Origin: Chryseosolibacter histidinae
GTDB lineage: Bacteria > Bacteroidota > Bacteroidia > Cytophagales > Cyclobacteriaceae
Assembly (NCBI RefSeq): GCF_018598225.1
Contig: NZ_JAHESF010000004.1
Location: forward strand, 1-64,000
Direction of reading: 5' to 3'
Length of the DNA stretch: 64,000 bases
Shown: in pieces, positions 51,003 through 60,000 of the stretch
How positions within the stretch are numbered: position 1 is the first letter of the stretch
Layout of the letters: every line of letters begins with the position of its first letter
Notes under the pieces: model-generated
What the model saw: the letters and a program-made list of their open reading frames with translations, nothing else
The model's database searches: none
What the model was told of the DNA's origin: nothing
Made by a program: the position numbers and the translations under genes

Positions 51003-51189
51003 GGGAGAAAAACTATTCTAGCGGTAGTAAACTTGAAATAAGATGAGACATGAGCTCATGAGCTGCGAGATGCCAGCTTTGAGTTTCAAGAGGTAAGAGT
51101 GAAAATATGGGTTCGAGCTACAGATTCCGGTAAATGGTATATTGCCCACTGCACTTCCTTGCAGCTCGTAACTAACAGCGCACAACTAC

Positions 51190-53073
51190 TTAGTACGCTC
51201 TGACGAGTTTTCCTTCCATGTAATTCACGTACGACCTGTTCACCACCTTCATGCCGCCAGGGGTAGGATAGTTGCCAGTGAAGTACCAGTCGCCCAGGTG
51301 ACGCGGACAAGCCTTATGAAGGTTTTCAACCGTTTGAAAAACAACCTCGAGGTCGGCTTTCATATCGGCGGGCCTTACGATCTCGGAAATTTTCTGGCTG
51401 ATCTCTTCGTCCGTGAACTGCTCGTAGAGTTGCTTCACATAGTTCAGCTGACTCTGGTGTCCCCGGGCACGGGTACATTTTTCATAGATCTCGCCCAGCA
51501 GGTAATCTTTGCCCTGGTCTTTGAGCAGGCCGATCATGGCGCGGAAAGCAACGAACTCTCCCATTTTGCTCATGTCGATGCCGTAACAATCAGGGAACCG
51601 GATCTGCGGTGCTGAGGAAACCACCACGATCTTCTTTGGACCGATGCGGTCGAGCATTTTTAAGATACTCTTTTCAAGTGTGGTTCCCCGCACGATGGAG
51701 TCATCAATGACCACCAGCGTATCTTTTCCTTTCTTCACTACCTCGTACGTGGTGTCGTAAACGTTAGCCACCATCTCGTCGCGGTGCTCGTCATCGGTAA
51801 TGAAGGTGCGGAGCTTCACATCCTTGAGTACAAGTTTTTCTACACGCGGCCTGAACGACAAAATATCTTCAAGCGAATCCACGGTCGGCTTGCCCTCGAT
51901 GATGATCTCCTTCTGTTTTTTGATGAGATACTCTTCTATTCCCTCCATCATGCCATAAAAGGCTGTTTCTGCTGTGTTGGGAATGTAAGAGAAAACGGTA
52001 TTCTTGAGGTCGAAGTTGATGGAACGCAGCACCTGGGGTACCAATAGTCTGCCCAGCTGTTTCCGTTCGCGATAAATGTCCGGGTCGTTGCCGCGGGAGA
52101 AGTAGATCCTTTCAAAGCTGCAGGATTTTTTCTCGCCAGACTTCATGATGGGATGCTGCTCAAATTCACCGCTCTTGGTGATGACGAGCGCATGCCCCGG
52201 CAGCACTTCTTCGATCTGGTTGTATTCTACATTGAACGCGGTTTTGATGGCAGGTTTTTCACTGGCCACTACCACCACTTCATCGTCTGCATAAAAATAA
52301 GCAGGACGGATGCCGTTCGGGTCGCGCACTACAAATGCCGAGCCTGAGCCGGTGAGGCCTGCCATGGTATATCCGCCGTCGAAGTCCTTACAAGCTCTCT
52401 TCAGCACACGTTGCAGGTTGATCTCGTTTTCGATGATCTCCGAGATCTCGCGGTTGGAATACTTGTCTTTATATTTTTCGAAGATCCCCTGCACTTCCTC
52501 ATCGAGGAAGTGGCCGATCTTCTCCATCACCGTAACGGTGTCTACTTTTTCTTTGGGGTGCTGGCCGAGGTTCACCAGGATGTCGAACAGCTCTTCCACG
52601 TTGGTCATGTTGAAGTTGCCGGCCATTACCAGGTTACGGCTTCTCCAGTTATTCTGACGCAGGAAGGGGTGCACATTTTCGATGCTGTTCACGCCGTGGG
52701 TGCCGTAGCGCAGGTGTCCGAGCCAGAGCTCGCCGGTGAAGGCGATATTCTCTTTGAGCCAGTGTTCGTCTCTGAACTTACCTTTACCTGCTTTTTGTGC
52801 TTTCTTATATTTTTTGCTGATCTTCTTGAAGAGGTGGGCTACGGGCTGGGCTTTAACGGATCGGTAGCGACTGATGTAACGGCGGCCTGGTTCTACGTCT
52901 ATCTTGATGTTGGCGACCCCTGCGCCATCCTGACCGCGATTGTGCTGTTTTTCCATCAGGATATACATCTTATTCATGGCATACGTCGGGCCATACTTAT
53001 CGATGTAATACGAGAGTGGCTTTCGGAGGCGGATCAGGGCTATTCCGCATTCATGAAGAATCTGGTCGCTCAT
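51190..53073 (-). CDS. Amidophosphoribosyltransferase-like protein (long PurF paralogue)
   Basis: Class II glutamine amidotransferase joined to a phosphoribosyltransferase, as in PurF. The catalytic Cys is in HECGIALI (Cys9 after a short propeptide); HNRGQDGAGVA and WLGHLRYGTHGVN follow the glutaminase plan, and the PRPP motif is VVIDDSIVRGTTLEKS (about 435-450). At 627 residues it is about 120 longer than E. coli PurF, with extra lysine-rich (KKISKKYKKAQKAGKGK) and C-terminal segments (LGDWYFTGNYPTPGGMKVV). This long form is seen in Bacteroidota, where it may coexist with a normal PurF, so the exact reaction is uncertain. Alone on the minus strand. Confidence 0.85.
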   Translation of the reverse strand: MSDQILHECGIALIRLRKPLSYYIDKYGPTYAMNKMYILMEKQHNRGQDGAGVANIKIDVEPGRRYISRYRSVKAQPVAHLFKKISKKYKKAQKAGKGKFRDEHWLKENIAFTGELWLGHLRYGTHGVNSIENVHPFLRQNNWRSRNLVMAGNFNMTNVEELFDILVNLGQHPKEKVDTVTVMEKIGHFLDEEVQGIFEKYKDKYSNREISEIIENEINLQRVLKRACKDFDGGYTMAGLTGSGSAFVVRDPNGIRPAYFYADDEVVVVASEKPAIKTAFNVEYNQIEEVLPGHALVITKSGEFEQHPIMKSGEKKSCSFERIYFSRGNDPDIYRERKQLGRLLVPQVLRSINFDLKNTVFSYIPNTAETAFYGMMEGIEEYLIKKQKEIIIEGKPTVDSLEDILSFRPRVEKLVLKDVKLRTFITDDEHRDEMVANVYDTTYEVVKKGKDTLVVIDDSIVRGTTLEKSILKMLDRIGPKKIVVVSSAPQIRFPDCYGIDMSKMGEFVAFRAMIGLLKDQGKDYLLGEIYEKCTRARGHQSQLNYVKQLYEQFTDEEISQKISEIVRPADMKADLEVVFQTVENLHKACPRHLGDWYFTGNYPTPGGMKVVNRSYVNYMEGKLVRAY

Positions 53074-53177
53074 ACAAATCAGTTATCTGTCCACAGTTCA
53101 CGGTTGACAGGCTTAAAACAAATTCCAGGATCAGAAAATTCTGTTGTGAAACCGTTTAACCGCCAACTATTAACTGA

Positions 53178-54647
53178 CTAAAGCACAAAGTTAATTTTAT
53201 TAATCCATCCCATCAATATGCCGGGGATGAAGAACAGCGTTAGCAGCAATAAAACCAGAATAAAACCTAAAAGATTTTGAAATGTAATATTATTCTGTTT
53301 TTCGGCCGGTTCACCGCTTTTCAGGAAAGCAAAGTAGGGAATCCGCAGATAATAGAACAACGAAACCACGGTATTGAGCAATCCGATCACCACCACCCAG
53401 AGCAACAATGCCCTGCCCGACAGCTCATAGGATTGCCACAGGGCTGAAAAAATAAAAAGTTTGGCTGTAAACCCGGCAGTGGGGGGAAGCCCCGTGAGGG
53501 CGATCAGCCCCACCAGCAAGCCGATGGAAGGCCATGTGAGATTTTTGCCCGCGCCGCTGAAACCCGCGATCGAAGTAATGCTTTTTTTTTCGAAGAAGTC
53601 GAGGTATACGAAAACAGCGAAATTCATGATCAGGTAAACACTGGCATAAAAAAGCATAAAATGTACGCCCTGGGGAAGGAAAGCCGCCACACCAACCAGG
53701 AGGAAACCGGATTGTGCGATGGATGAATAGGCCATCAGGCGTTTGGGATTCTGCTGGCGGAGGGCTGAAAAATTTCCGATGGTGATGGTCAGTAATAACA
53801 CAGCGCACACGATTGCTTGCCAGTCAGCAGACGATTGCCCGAACAGGTTCATGGCAAGCACGAACTTCAACAACACACCCAGGCCGGCAAGTTTGGGCGC
53901 CACCGAAAGAAAAGCCATCACCGGGATGGGGGAAGCTTCATATACGTCAGGGGCCCAGGGGTGCATGGGCGCTGCGGCGATCTTGTATAAAAATCCAGCG
54001 AGCACCATCAAGGCAGCAAAAAGCACCATCGGCACATCTTTCGCGATGAGCTGATCGAAAAAAACCTGCGATGAAAAGTCAAGCGTGCCGGTGATGCCGT
54101 AGAGAAACGAAAATCCATACAACATTACGGCTGAGGCGACAGAACCAAAGAGAAAATATTTCAGGCTTCCTTCGCTTCCCGCTTTTGTAAATGAATAGCC
54201 CGCCAGCACATATGAGCTGAGGGAGATCAGCTCGAGCGACAGGAAGATCATGAGGAAATGAGTGCTTGCCACCAGCAGGTGACCACCCAGCACCACAGCC
54301 ATCAGCAGTGCAAAATACTCCGCGCGGTGCGTTGAAGGTTTTTCAAAAGACATCAGGCAGGTGATGAACCCGGCCAGGTCGATCAGTATTTTCAGGTAGC
54401 TGGCTAGGCCGTCTACCCGCGTCATTCCGCCGAAGAGCGTTGCCTGTGTGCTCAAACCCGTAGCCATAACACCAACACCGGAGAGAATAAAACCTGCCAT
54501 GCAGCAGGTGAGTAATACGGTGCGGTTTGTTTTGAAAAGTGCTAACGCGATGAGCAGCAACAGAAAGAGCGCAAGGATGAGCTCAGGTATAAACCAGGAG
54601 AGGCTTCCTGCAATGTCGTTGAGCTGGTTGTTCCACTGCTGTGCCAT
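53178..54647 (-). CDS. nuoN: NADH-quinone oxidoreductase subunit N
   Basis: Antiporter-like membrane subunit of complex I that takes part in proton pumping. About 14 membrane helices; the family motif region is HPWAPDVYEASPIPVMAFLSVAPKLAG, with the conserved Lys of the discontinuous helix in PKLAG, and a later RLMAYSSIAQSGFLLVG and LTGLPPTAGFTAKLFIF. Length 489 is normal. One base separates it from nuoM, and it is the last gene of the operon. Confidence 0.95.
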   Translation of the reverse strand: MAQQWNNQLNDIAGSLSWFIPELILALFLLLLIALALFKTNRTVLLTCCMAGFILSGVGVMATGLSTQATLFGGMTRVDGLASYLKILIDLAGFITCLMSFEKPSTHRAEYFALLMAVVLGGHLLVASTHFLMIFLSLELISLSSYVLAGYSFTKAGSEGSLKYFLFGSVASAVMLYGFSFLYGITGTLDFSSQVFFDQLIAKDVPMVLFAALMVLAGFLYKIAAAPMHPWAPDVYEASPIPVMAFLSVAPKLAGLGVLLKFVLAMNLFGQSSADWQAIVCAVLLLTITIGNFSALRQQNPKRLMAYSSIAQSGFLLVGVAAFLPQGVHFMLFYASVYLIMNFAVFVYLDFFEKKSITSIAGFSGAGKNLTWPSIGLLVGLIALTGLPPTAGFTAKLFIFSALWQSYELSGRALLLWVVVIGLLNTVVSLFYYLRIPYFAFLKSGEPAEKQNNITFQNLLGFILVLLLLTLFFIPGILMGWINKINFVL

Positions 54648-54648
54648 G

Positions 54649-56262
54649 TCAATGGATCGGTGTTAAACTTTTCCCCAGGGTGAGCACGGCATCGGAAAAA
54701 TGTTGTGCGAAAGGATTGATCCAGCTGATCAGCGGTTGCGGAAAGATACCGAAAATGAGTGCGGCAATGGCAAGGGGTACAAGCATGCTGTATTCGCGGT
54801 TGTTCAGGTCTGTCAGCGCAATGGCTGCGGCATCTCCCTTAACATGAAAGGGCCCGAAGAACATCCGCTGCAGTGCCCACAGGTAATAGGCGGCGCCTAA
54901 CACAAGGCCCAGCGTGGCGATGATCGCGAAACTCTCGTGAAGCAGGCCGTTGGCGGAGCCCGACTTGAATGCACCGAGAAACACCATGACCTCGGCGATG
55001 AATCCGGAGAATCCGGGAAGCCCCATCGAAGCAAAGAATGCTACCAGCACCGCGGCAAAGAATACAGGCATTTTAGCGGCGAGGCCCGAATAGTTATCGA
55101 TCACCCTGTCATGCGTGCGGTCATAGAGCACACCTGCCAGCAGGAACAGCATGGCGGAGATAATGCCGTGGCTCACCATCTGATAAACGGCACCGGTAAC
55201 ACCTTCTATGGTCAAGGAGGCGATGCCGAGCAGCACGAAGCCCATGTGTGAAACAGACGAGTATGCAATGAGGCGTTTCAGGTCTTTGCTTGCCATGGCG
55301 GTGAGCGCCCCGTACACAATAGAGATCACACCCAACAGGGCTACGAGCCAGCTGAAATACAACGCCGCTTCGGGGAAGATGGGGTAAGCGATTCGCAGCA
55401 GTCCATAACCGCCGATCTTCAGCAACAGCGCCGCGAGCACTACCGACACTGGAGTAGGCGCTTCAACGTGGGCATCGGGCAGCCAGGTGTGCAGCGGCAC
55501 CATCGGAAGTTTGATGGCAAAGCCAATGAACAACAACAGGAAGGCCCAGTACCTTGCCGACAGCGGTCCGATCATCCATGGATTGTTCGGGTCCAGGATG
55601 GCATTCGAAATAAAATTCTTCGGGTCTCTCATGTGCAGCAGGTTGAAGCTGTGCACCAGTCTTCCCGGAACTGATGGATCGTTTACAGAGATGTATAGTG
55701 CGATGAGTGCCACCAGGATGAGGATAGAACCCAGCAGTGTATAGAGAAAGAATTTCACAGAAGCATATTCGCGCCGCGCACCGCCCCAGATGCCGATGAG
55801 GAAGAACATCGGGAGCAGCATAAATTCGAAGAAGAGATAGAACAACAGGAAATCGAGGGCCGCGAAAGTTCCAATGATGGCCGTGTTGAGGATCAGCAGG
55901 AGAATGAAATATCCTTTTACATTTTTTTCAACAGTCCATGATGAGAGCGTGGTGATCAGCATCACACCCACGGTGAGGCTTACCAGGGGGAGGCTCAGGC
56001 CATCGAGCCCTACGAGGTATTCCGCTTTCAGGATGCCCCATGATCCGAGATCCAGGGTGATCCACGCATGCTGCTCTACGAACTGAAGACCGCCCGTGCT
56101 ATCGTAAACAGATAACATGAGCAGAAGCAGTACAACCTGTATCACGCAGGTGATCAGTGTAACGAGTTTGAAGGTGCCTGACGCGTGGGATGGAAGAAAT
56201 AAAGCAATGAATGCTGCAACAAGTGGTGTGAATAGCAAACCTGAAAGTAAATATTGCTGCAT
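54649..56262 (-). CDS. nuoM: NADH-quinone oxidoreductase subunit M
   Basis: Antiporter-like membrane subunit of complex I. VPLHTWLPDAHVEAPTPVSVVLAALLLKIGGYGLLRI contains the conserved proton-channel lysine, and DLKRLIAYSSVSHMGFVLLGI and MGLPGFSGFIAEVMV are family signatures. Length 537 is normal. Nearly abuts nuoN (1-base gap); 67 bases follow nuoL. Confidence 0.95.
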   Translation of the reverse strand: MQQYLLSGLLFTPLVAAFIALFLPSHASGTFKLVTLITCVIQVVLLLLMLSVYDSTGGLQFVEQHAWITLDLGSWGILKAEYLVGLDGLSLPLVSLTVGVMLITTLSSWTVEKNVKGYFILLLILNTAIIGTFAALDFLLFYLFFEFMLLPMFFLIGIWGGARREYASVKFFLYTLLGSILILVALIALYISVNDPSVPGRLVHSFNLLHMRDPKNFISNAILDPNNPWMIGPLSARYWAFLLLFIGFAIKLPMVPLHTWLPDAHVEAPTPVSVVLAALLLKIGGYGLLRIAYPIFPEAALYFSWLVALLGVISIVYGALTAMASKDLKRLIAYSSVSHMGFVLLGIASLTIEGVTGAVYQMVSHGIISAMLFLLAGVLYDRTHDRVIDNYSGLAAKMPVFFAAVLVAFFASMGLPGFSGFIAEVMVFLGAFKSGSANGLLHESFAIIATLGLVLGAAYYLWALQRMFFGPFHVKGDAAAIALTDLNNREYSMLVPLAIAALIFGIFPQPLISWINPFAQHFSDAVLTLGKSLTPIH

Positions 56263-56329
56263 TCCTGTTACGTTGATGGGATATACTGGTCTGAAAAACT
56301 TACAGGTGTTTGCCAGACTGGTATACGCA

Positions 56330-58264
56330 TTATTTCAAGGTCCAAATTAGAAAAATAATGATTGCTAAAATTGCCCAGAAAATATAAACCTGAATTTTTC
56401 CTGCCTGGAACGACCGGGTGAAAGCGCCGATGCCTTTTGACAGATACGCCACACCGTTCACAAAACCGTCTACCAGGGTTCTGTCTACCCATCCGGTGAT
56501 GTGGGCAATGGTGATATGGGCATAAGCGCTTCCGTGAATGAGTCCGTCGATCCATTTCCTGTCGATATGGGAAGCAGTTGTTGCGCTGATTTGCACTATT
56601 TTTCCAAGCACCTTGCTGCCGGCGGCGTCAACGTAAAAAGCGTTCTCCAAAATGGCATTTGAATCGAAGCGTGCTGTTCTGAAAACAAAGTAGCTCACGC
56701 CCAACGCAGCGGCTATCCATACAACTGAAAAAGCAGTGACCCAGGCAACATGGGTGTAGTAAGCTTCCGGCAACAGCCACCCGATAAAATCGAAAGGGTT
56801 CCACGATACCACCAGCCACAGTGAGCATAGTGCCAGCAACACCACCGGCATGCGCATGATCACCGGGGGCTCAACGGGTGCCACGGGAAGTGGTTTACGC
56901 GCTTCTCCCATAAATATATACCAGATCATGCGGAAAGTGTACAGCACCGTGATGAAAGAAACGCTGACCATGGCAACGAGCAGCGACCACGAAAGCACAC
57001 TGCTGTCAGTGCTCCACACTGCGGCAAGGATCGCCTCTTTGGAGAGGAAGCCCGAAAAGAACGGGATGCCCGCCAGCGAAGCACCGCCGAGTAAAAAGGT
57101 GAGAAACGTAACGGGAAGGTTTTGTCTGAGTCCGCCGAGGTTCCGGATATCCTGCACATCGAAATGGTGATGTGCCCGCAGCTGCGCGCGATGCAGCGCG
57201 TGGATCACCGACCCTGCCGAAAGAAAGAGACATGCCTTGAAGAACGCGTGCGTAAAAAGGTGGAGCAATGCCGCATTCACAATGCCGATGCCGATGGCCA
57301 TCACCATCAGACCCAGCTGCGACATAGTGGAGTAAGCGAGGATCCTTTTGATGTCGTACTGGAACAAGGCTGCCAGTGACCCGATGATCGCCGTTGCCAT
57401 GCCAGTGACAGCCACAACGGTCAGTGCCATGGGTGTGAACAATGGATGGATCCTCACAAGCAGGTAGACACCCGCAGCCACCATGGTAGCGGCGTGGATC
57501 AGCGCAGACACCGGCGTAGGGCCTTCCATGGCATCCGGCAGCCAGGAGAACAACGGAAACTGTGCCGATTTGCCGATCACACCACAGAAGATGCACAACG
57601 ATGCGGCTGTTTGCCATTGATAAGTACTTCCCGAAGAGAGCAGCTCCGTGATGCCGAGGGTTCCGGTATTAGCCCACACGATCATCAATCCTACCAGGAA
57701 ACCTGCGTCACCAATGCGGTTGAGGATAAAAGCTTTTTTAGATGCCTGCCCCGCGGCCAGCTTTTCTGTCCAGTGGCCGATGAGCATGTAAGATGAGAAC
57801 CCCACCAGCTCCCAGAACACAAAAAGGATCAGGAGGTTGTCGGCCAGCACAATGCCCTGCATGGAGAAGGTGAAGAACCCCAGCATGGCGAAGTATTTTT
57901 TCAGATCGTTATCACCCGCCATGTAGCCGGTGGAGTAGAGATGCACGAGGAAAGAAATGACGGACACCACCACCAGCATGAGCAGCGATGTGTTGGTCAG
58001 TAAAATATTAGCCGATAGCGGCTGATCGCCCACGGTGAACCACGTGATCTGAAACAAAGCAGGGTCGTCGTTCCAGCGCGAGGTGAGCGCAACGGCGGCA
58101 CAGATGGCACTGACCAGCAACAGCAGGGGAGCGTTGAAGCTTACCAGCCAGGAATATTGACGGGGTGTTAATACGGATGCTCCGAACGACAGCAATGGAA
58201 GCAGCAGTGCCGCGAAGATGCACAGCAGCAGTGTGGGGTCGGTATGGAAAGAAAGCGCCGTCAA
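56330..58264 (-). CDS. nuoL: NADH-quinone oxidoreductase subunit L
   Basis: Largest antiporter-like membrane subunit of complex I, with the long lateral helix at the C-terminus. Motifs: FWELVGFSSYMLIGHW, WLPDAMEGPTPVSALIHAATMVAAGVYLLVR with the conserved lysine/histidine path, DIKRILAYSTMSQLGLMVMAIG and GIPFFSGFLSKEAIL. Length 644 is typical. It begins 4 bases after nuoK ends. Confidence 0.95.
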   Translation of the reverse strand: MTALSFHTDPTLLLCIFAALLLPLLSFGASVLTPRQYSWLVSFNAPLLLLVSAICAAVALTSRWNDDPALFQITWFTVGDQPLSANILLTNTSLLMLVVVSVISFLVHLYSTGYMAGDNDLKKYFAMLGFFTFSMQGIVLADNLLILFVFWELVGFSSYMLIGHWTEKLAAGQASKKAFILNRIGDAGFLVGLMIVWANTGTLGITELLSSGSTYQWQTAASLCIFCGVIGKSAQFPLFSWLPDAMEGPTPVSALIHAATMVAAGVYLLVRIHPLFTPMALTVVAVTGMATAIIGSLAALFQYDIKRILAYSTMSQLGLMVMAIGIGIVNAALLHLFTHAFFKACLFLSAGSVIHALHRAQLRAHHHFDVQDIRNLGGLRQNLPVTFLTFLLGGASLAGIPFFSGFLSKEAILAAVWSTDSSVLSWSLLVAMVSVSFITVLYTFRMIWYIFMGEARKPLPVAPVEPPVIMRMPVVLLALCSLWLVVSWNPFDFIGWLLPEAYYTHVAWVTAFSVVWIAAALGVSYFVFRTARFDSNAILENAFYVDAAGSKVLGKIVQISATTASHIDRKWIDGLIHGSAYAHITIAHITGWVDRTLVDGFVNGVAYLSKGIGAFTRSFQAGKIQVYIFWAILAIIIFLIWTLK

Positions 58265-58268
58265 ATGC

Positions 58269-58577
58269 TTAACCTTTTAATTCGCTGATCTCGTCGGGCA
58301 CCGAGGTCTGGTAGTGCTGGTAAACCCGCAGCACAATGGCCAGGCCAACCGCGGCTTCGCATACTGCCACAATAATAACAAACAGCGCAAACATCTGCCC
58401 GTCGAGTGAAGCAGGATACAGCCGGTTGAACGCTACCAGGTTCAGGTTCGAGGCATTCAGCATGAGCTCGATGCCCAGCAGCATCATAATGGTGTTGCGT
58501 TTAACCATAACAACAGCAAGACCGGTGCAGAATAAAAATGCCGCCAGGTAGAGGAGGTGTTGCAGTGACGGCATCAT
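58269..58577 (-). CDS. nuoK: NADH-quinone oxidoreductase subunit K
   Basis: Small three-helix membrane subunit of complex I. MMLLGIELMLNASNLNLVAF carries the conserved glutamate of helix 2, and FVIIVAVCEAAVGLAIVL that of helix 3. Length 102 is standard. It overlaps nuoJ by 4 bases (ATGA), indicating coupled translation. Confidence 0.95.
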   Translation of the reverse strand: MMPSLQHLLYLAAFLFCTGLAVVMVKRNTIMMLLGIELMLNASNLNLVAFNRLYPASLDGQMFALFVIIVAVCEAAVGLAIVLRVYQHYQTSVPDEISELKG

Positions 58578-59083
58578 ACTTTCTTTGATTTCATAAAAGA
58601 AGTGATCGCGGCGGCACCGATCAGCGCTGCCAATAACAGGATGCCGGCAATCTCGAAGGGAAGTGAATAGGCCGTCATGAAATTTGTGCCGATGGTCTGC
58701 AATGCGCCCTGAGTCTCAACCGCGTGTTGTGGAACGGCGAAGACATCATCGGTGATGAAATTCGCCAGCAGCGCAAAAAGCAGGATGCCCGAGAGCACCG
58801 CAGCAAAAATATTGGTGTGGCCTACCTGCAACGGTTTGCCTGATAATTTTGACGTGAGCATGATGCCGAAGATGATCACCACCAGTACGCCGCCTGCATA
58901 CACCAGGATCTGCGTGATGGCCACGAACTCGGCGAAGGAAAGCACATACAGCGCTGCGATCGAAAGCAAACACACCAGCAGCATCAGCGCAGCTTTGAAC
59001 ACGTTGCGACTTAGCAGGATGCCCGTTGCCGACGCCGCTGCGGTGAGCATAAAAAAGTAAAATATAAACGTGAGCGTGTTCAT
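58574..59083 (-). CDS. nuoJ: NADH-quinone oxidoreductase subunit J
   Basis: Membrane subunit of complex I with five helices; VAITQILVYAGGVLVVIIFGIMLTSKL is the conserved helix-3 region (with the pi-bulge). Length 169 is normal. It overlaps both nuoI (4 bases) and nuoK (4 bases), so I-J-K are tightly coupled. Confidence 0.93.
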   Translation of the reverse strand: MNTLTFIFYFFMLTAAASATGILLSRNVFKAALMLLVCLLSIAALYVLSFAEFVAITQILVYAGGVLVVIIFGIMLTSKLSGKPLQVGHTNIFAAVLSGILLFALLANFITDDVFAVPQHAVETQGALQTIGTNFMTAYSLPFEIAGILLLAALIGAAAITSFMKSKKV

Positions 59084-59946
59084 GACTCGGCGGGTGGTGA
59101 TGCCGGAGCTGTTCCCGGCGGTTTGATCTTGGGTCTGAACACGGGCCTGGCTGCCGGTGCTTTGGGAGCTTCAGGTGCTTGCTCTTTTGCCTCGGGAGCC
59201 TTCGCCTCTTCAGGTGCAGGTGGTGCCGGAGGTGCTGAAGGCGTTCCCGGCGGTTTGATCTTGGGCTTGAACACGGGCTTGGCTGCCGGCGCTTTGGGCG
59301 CTTCAGATGACTGCTCTTTTGCCTCCGCTGTTTTCACTTCTGCAGCGGCCGGCGTTGTCACAGGCTGAGGTTGTTGTGCTGCCACCTTACTCTTCTGGTG
59401 CTCTTCCAGTATTTTTTTCTTTTCAGCGATCTCACCCGGTGTCATTTCACCGAAGGCGTAATTGTGCTCGCGGATGTCGGTCACACTGAAGTCGTACACC
59501 TTGGTCATGGTGAGACATTCTGTAGGGCACACCGTAGTGCACAACCCGCAGAAGCAGCACTGCCCCATGTTGATGTCGAACTTTGCCGCGTAGATGCGCT
59601 TGGGGGTACCGTCGGAGGTTTTCCCGATCTCTTCCACGGCTTTCACCGGCTCGATGGTGATGCAGTTCACAGGACAGATCTTGGCGCATTTGTCACAGAC
59701 AATACAATCGTCGATCTCATTGTGAAGCCTGTAGCGCCCGGTGTCAGGTACAGGCAGGATCTCATGCGGATACTGAATGGTGGCGATACCTTCAGGCTGG
59801 TCAAAGTAATACCGGTCTGTGATGGCAACAGGCTTACGGCTTTTCCGCGCCTTCAACAGGTGACGGAAGGTGAGCTTCAGTCCCGCTGACAGCGACTGAA
59901 CAGAATGCCGGATACTTTCCCAGTATGATGGTTGCGATCCTCTCAT
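59080..59946 (-). CDS. nuoI: NADH-quinone oxidoreductase subunit I with C-terminal Pro/Ala extension
   Basis: Peripheral 2x[4Fe-4S] subunit of complex I that carries electrons to the quinone site. Clusters are CIVCDKCAKICPVNCI and CCFCGLCTTVCPTECL (about residues 81-136). The core ends about residue 180, a normal NuoI length, but the protein runs on to 288: a charged helix (GEIAEKKKILEEHQKSKVAAQ) and a Pro/Ala/Glu tail with two copies of a 44-residue unit containing KPVFKPKIKPPGTP and RPVFRPKIKPPGTA. The extension looks disordered and may bind another subunit. Follows a kinase gene by 54 bases and overlaps nuoJ by 4. Confidence 0.92.
   Translation of the reverse strand: MRGSQPSYWESIRHSVQSLSAGLKLTFRHLLKARKSRKPVAITDRYYFDQPEGIATIQYPHEILPVPDTGRYRLHNEIDDCIVCDKCAKICPVNCITIEPVKAVEEIGKTSDGTPKRIYAAKFDINMGQCCFCGLCTTVCPTECLTMTKVYDFSVTDIREHNYAFGEMTPGEIAEKKKILEEHQKSKVAAQQPQPVTTPAAAEVKTAEAKEQSSEAPKAPAAKPVFKPKIKPPGTPSAPPAPPAPEEAKAPEAKEQAPEAPKAPAARPVFRPKIKPPGTAPASPPAES
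59111..59323. repeat. 132-bp spaced direct repeat in the nuoI 3' end
   Basis: About 80 bases starting at 59111 (GTTCCCGGCGGTTTGATCTT and on) recur at 59243 with few changes; period 132 bp, or 44 codons, encoding the duplicated Pro/Lys unit of the NuoI tail. It is a recent in-frame duplication. Confidence 0.8.
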
Positions 59947-60000
59947 CAGAACAAAAATAGAGAGAAAAAGGAATGTTGGAGGATAATTTCCGGAAATTGA

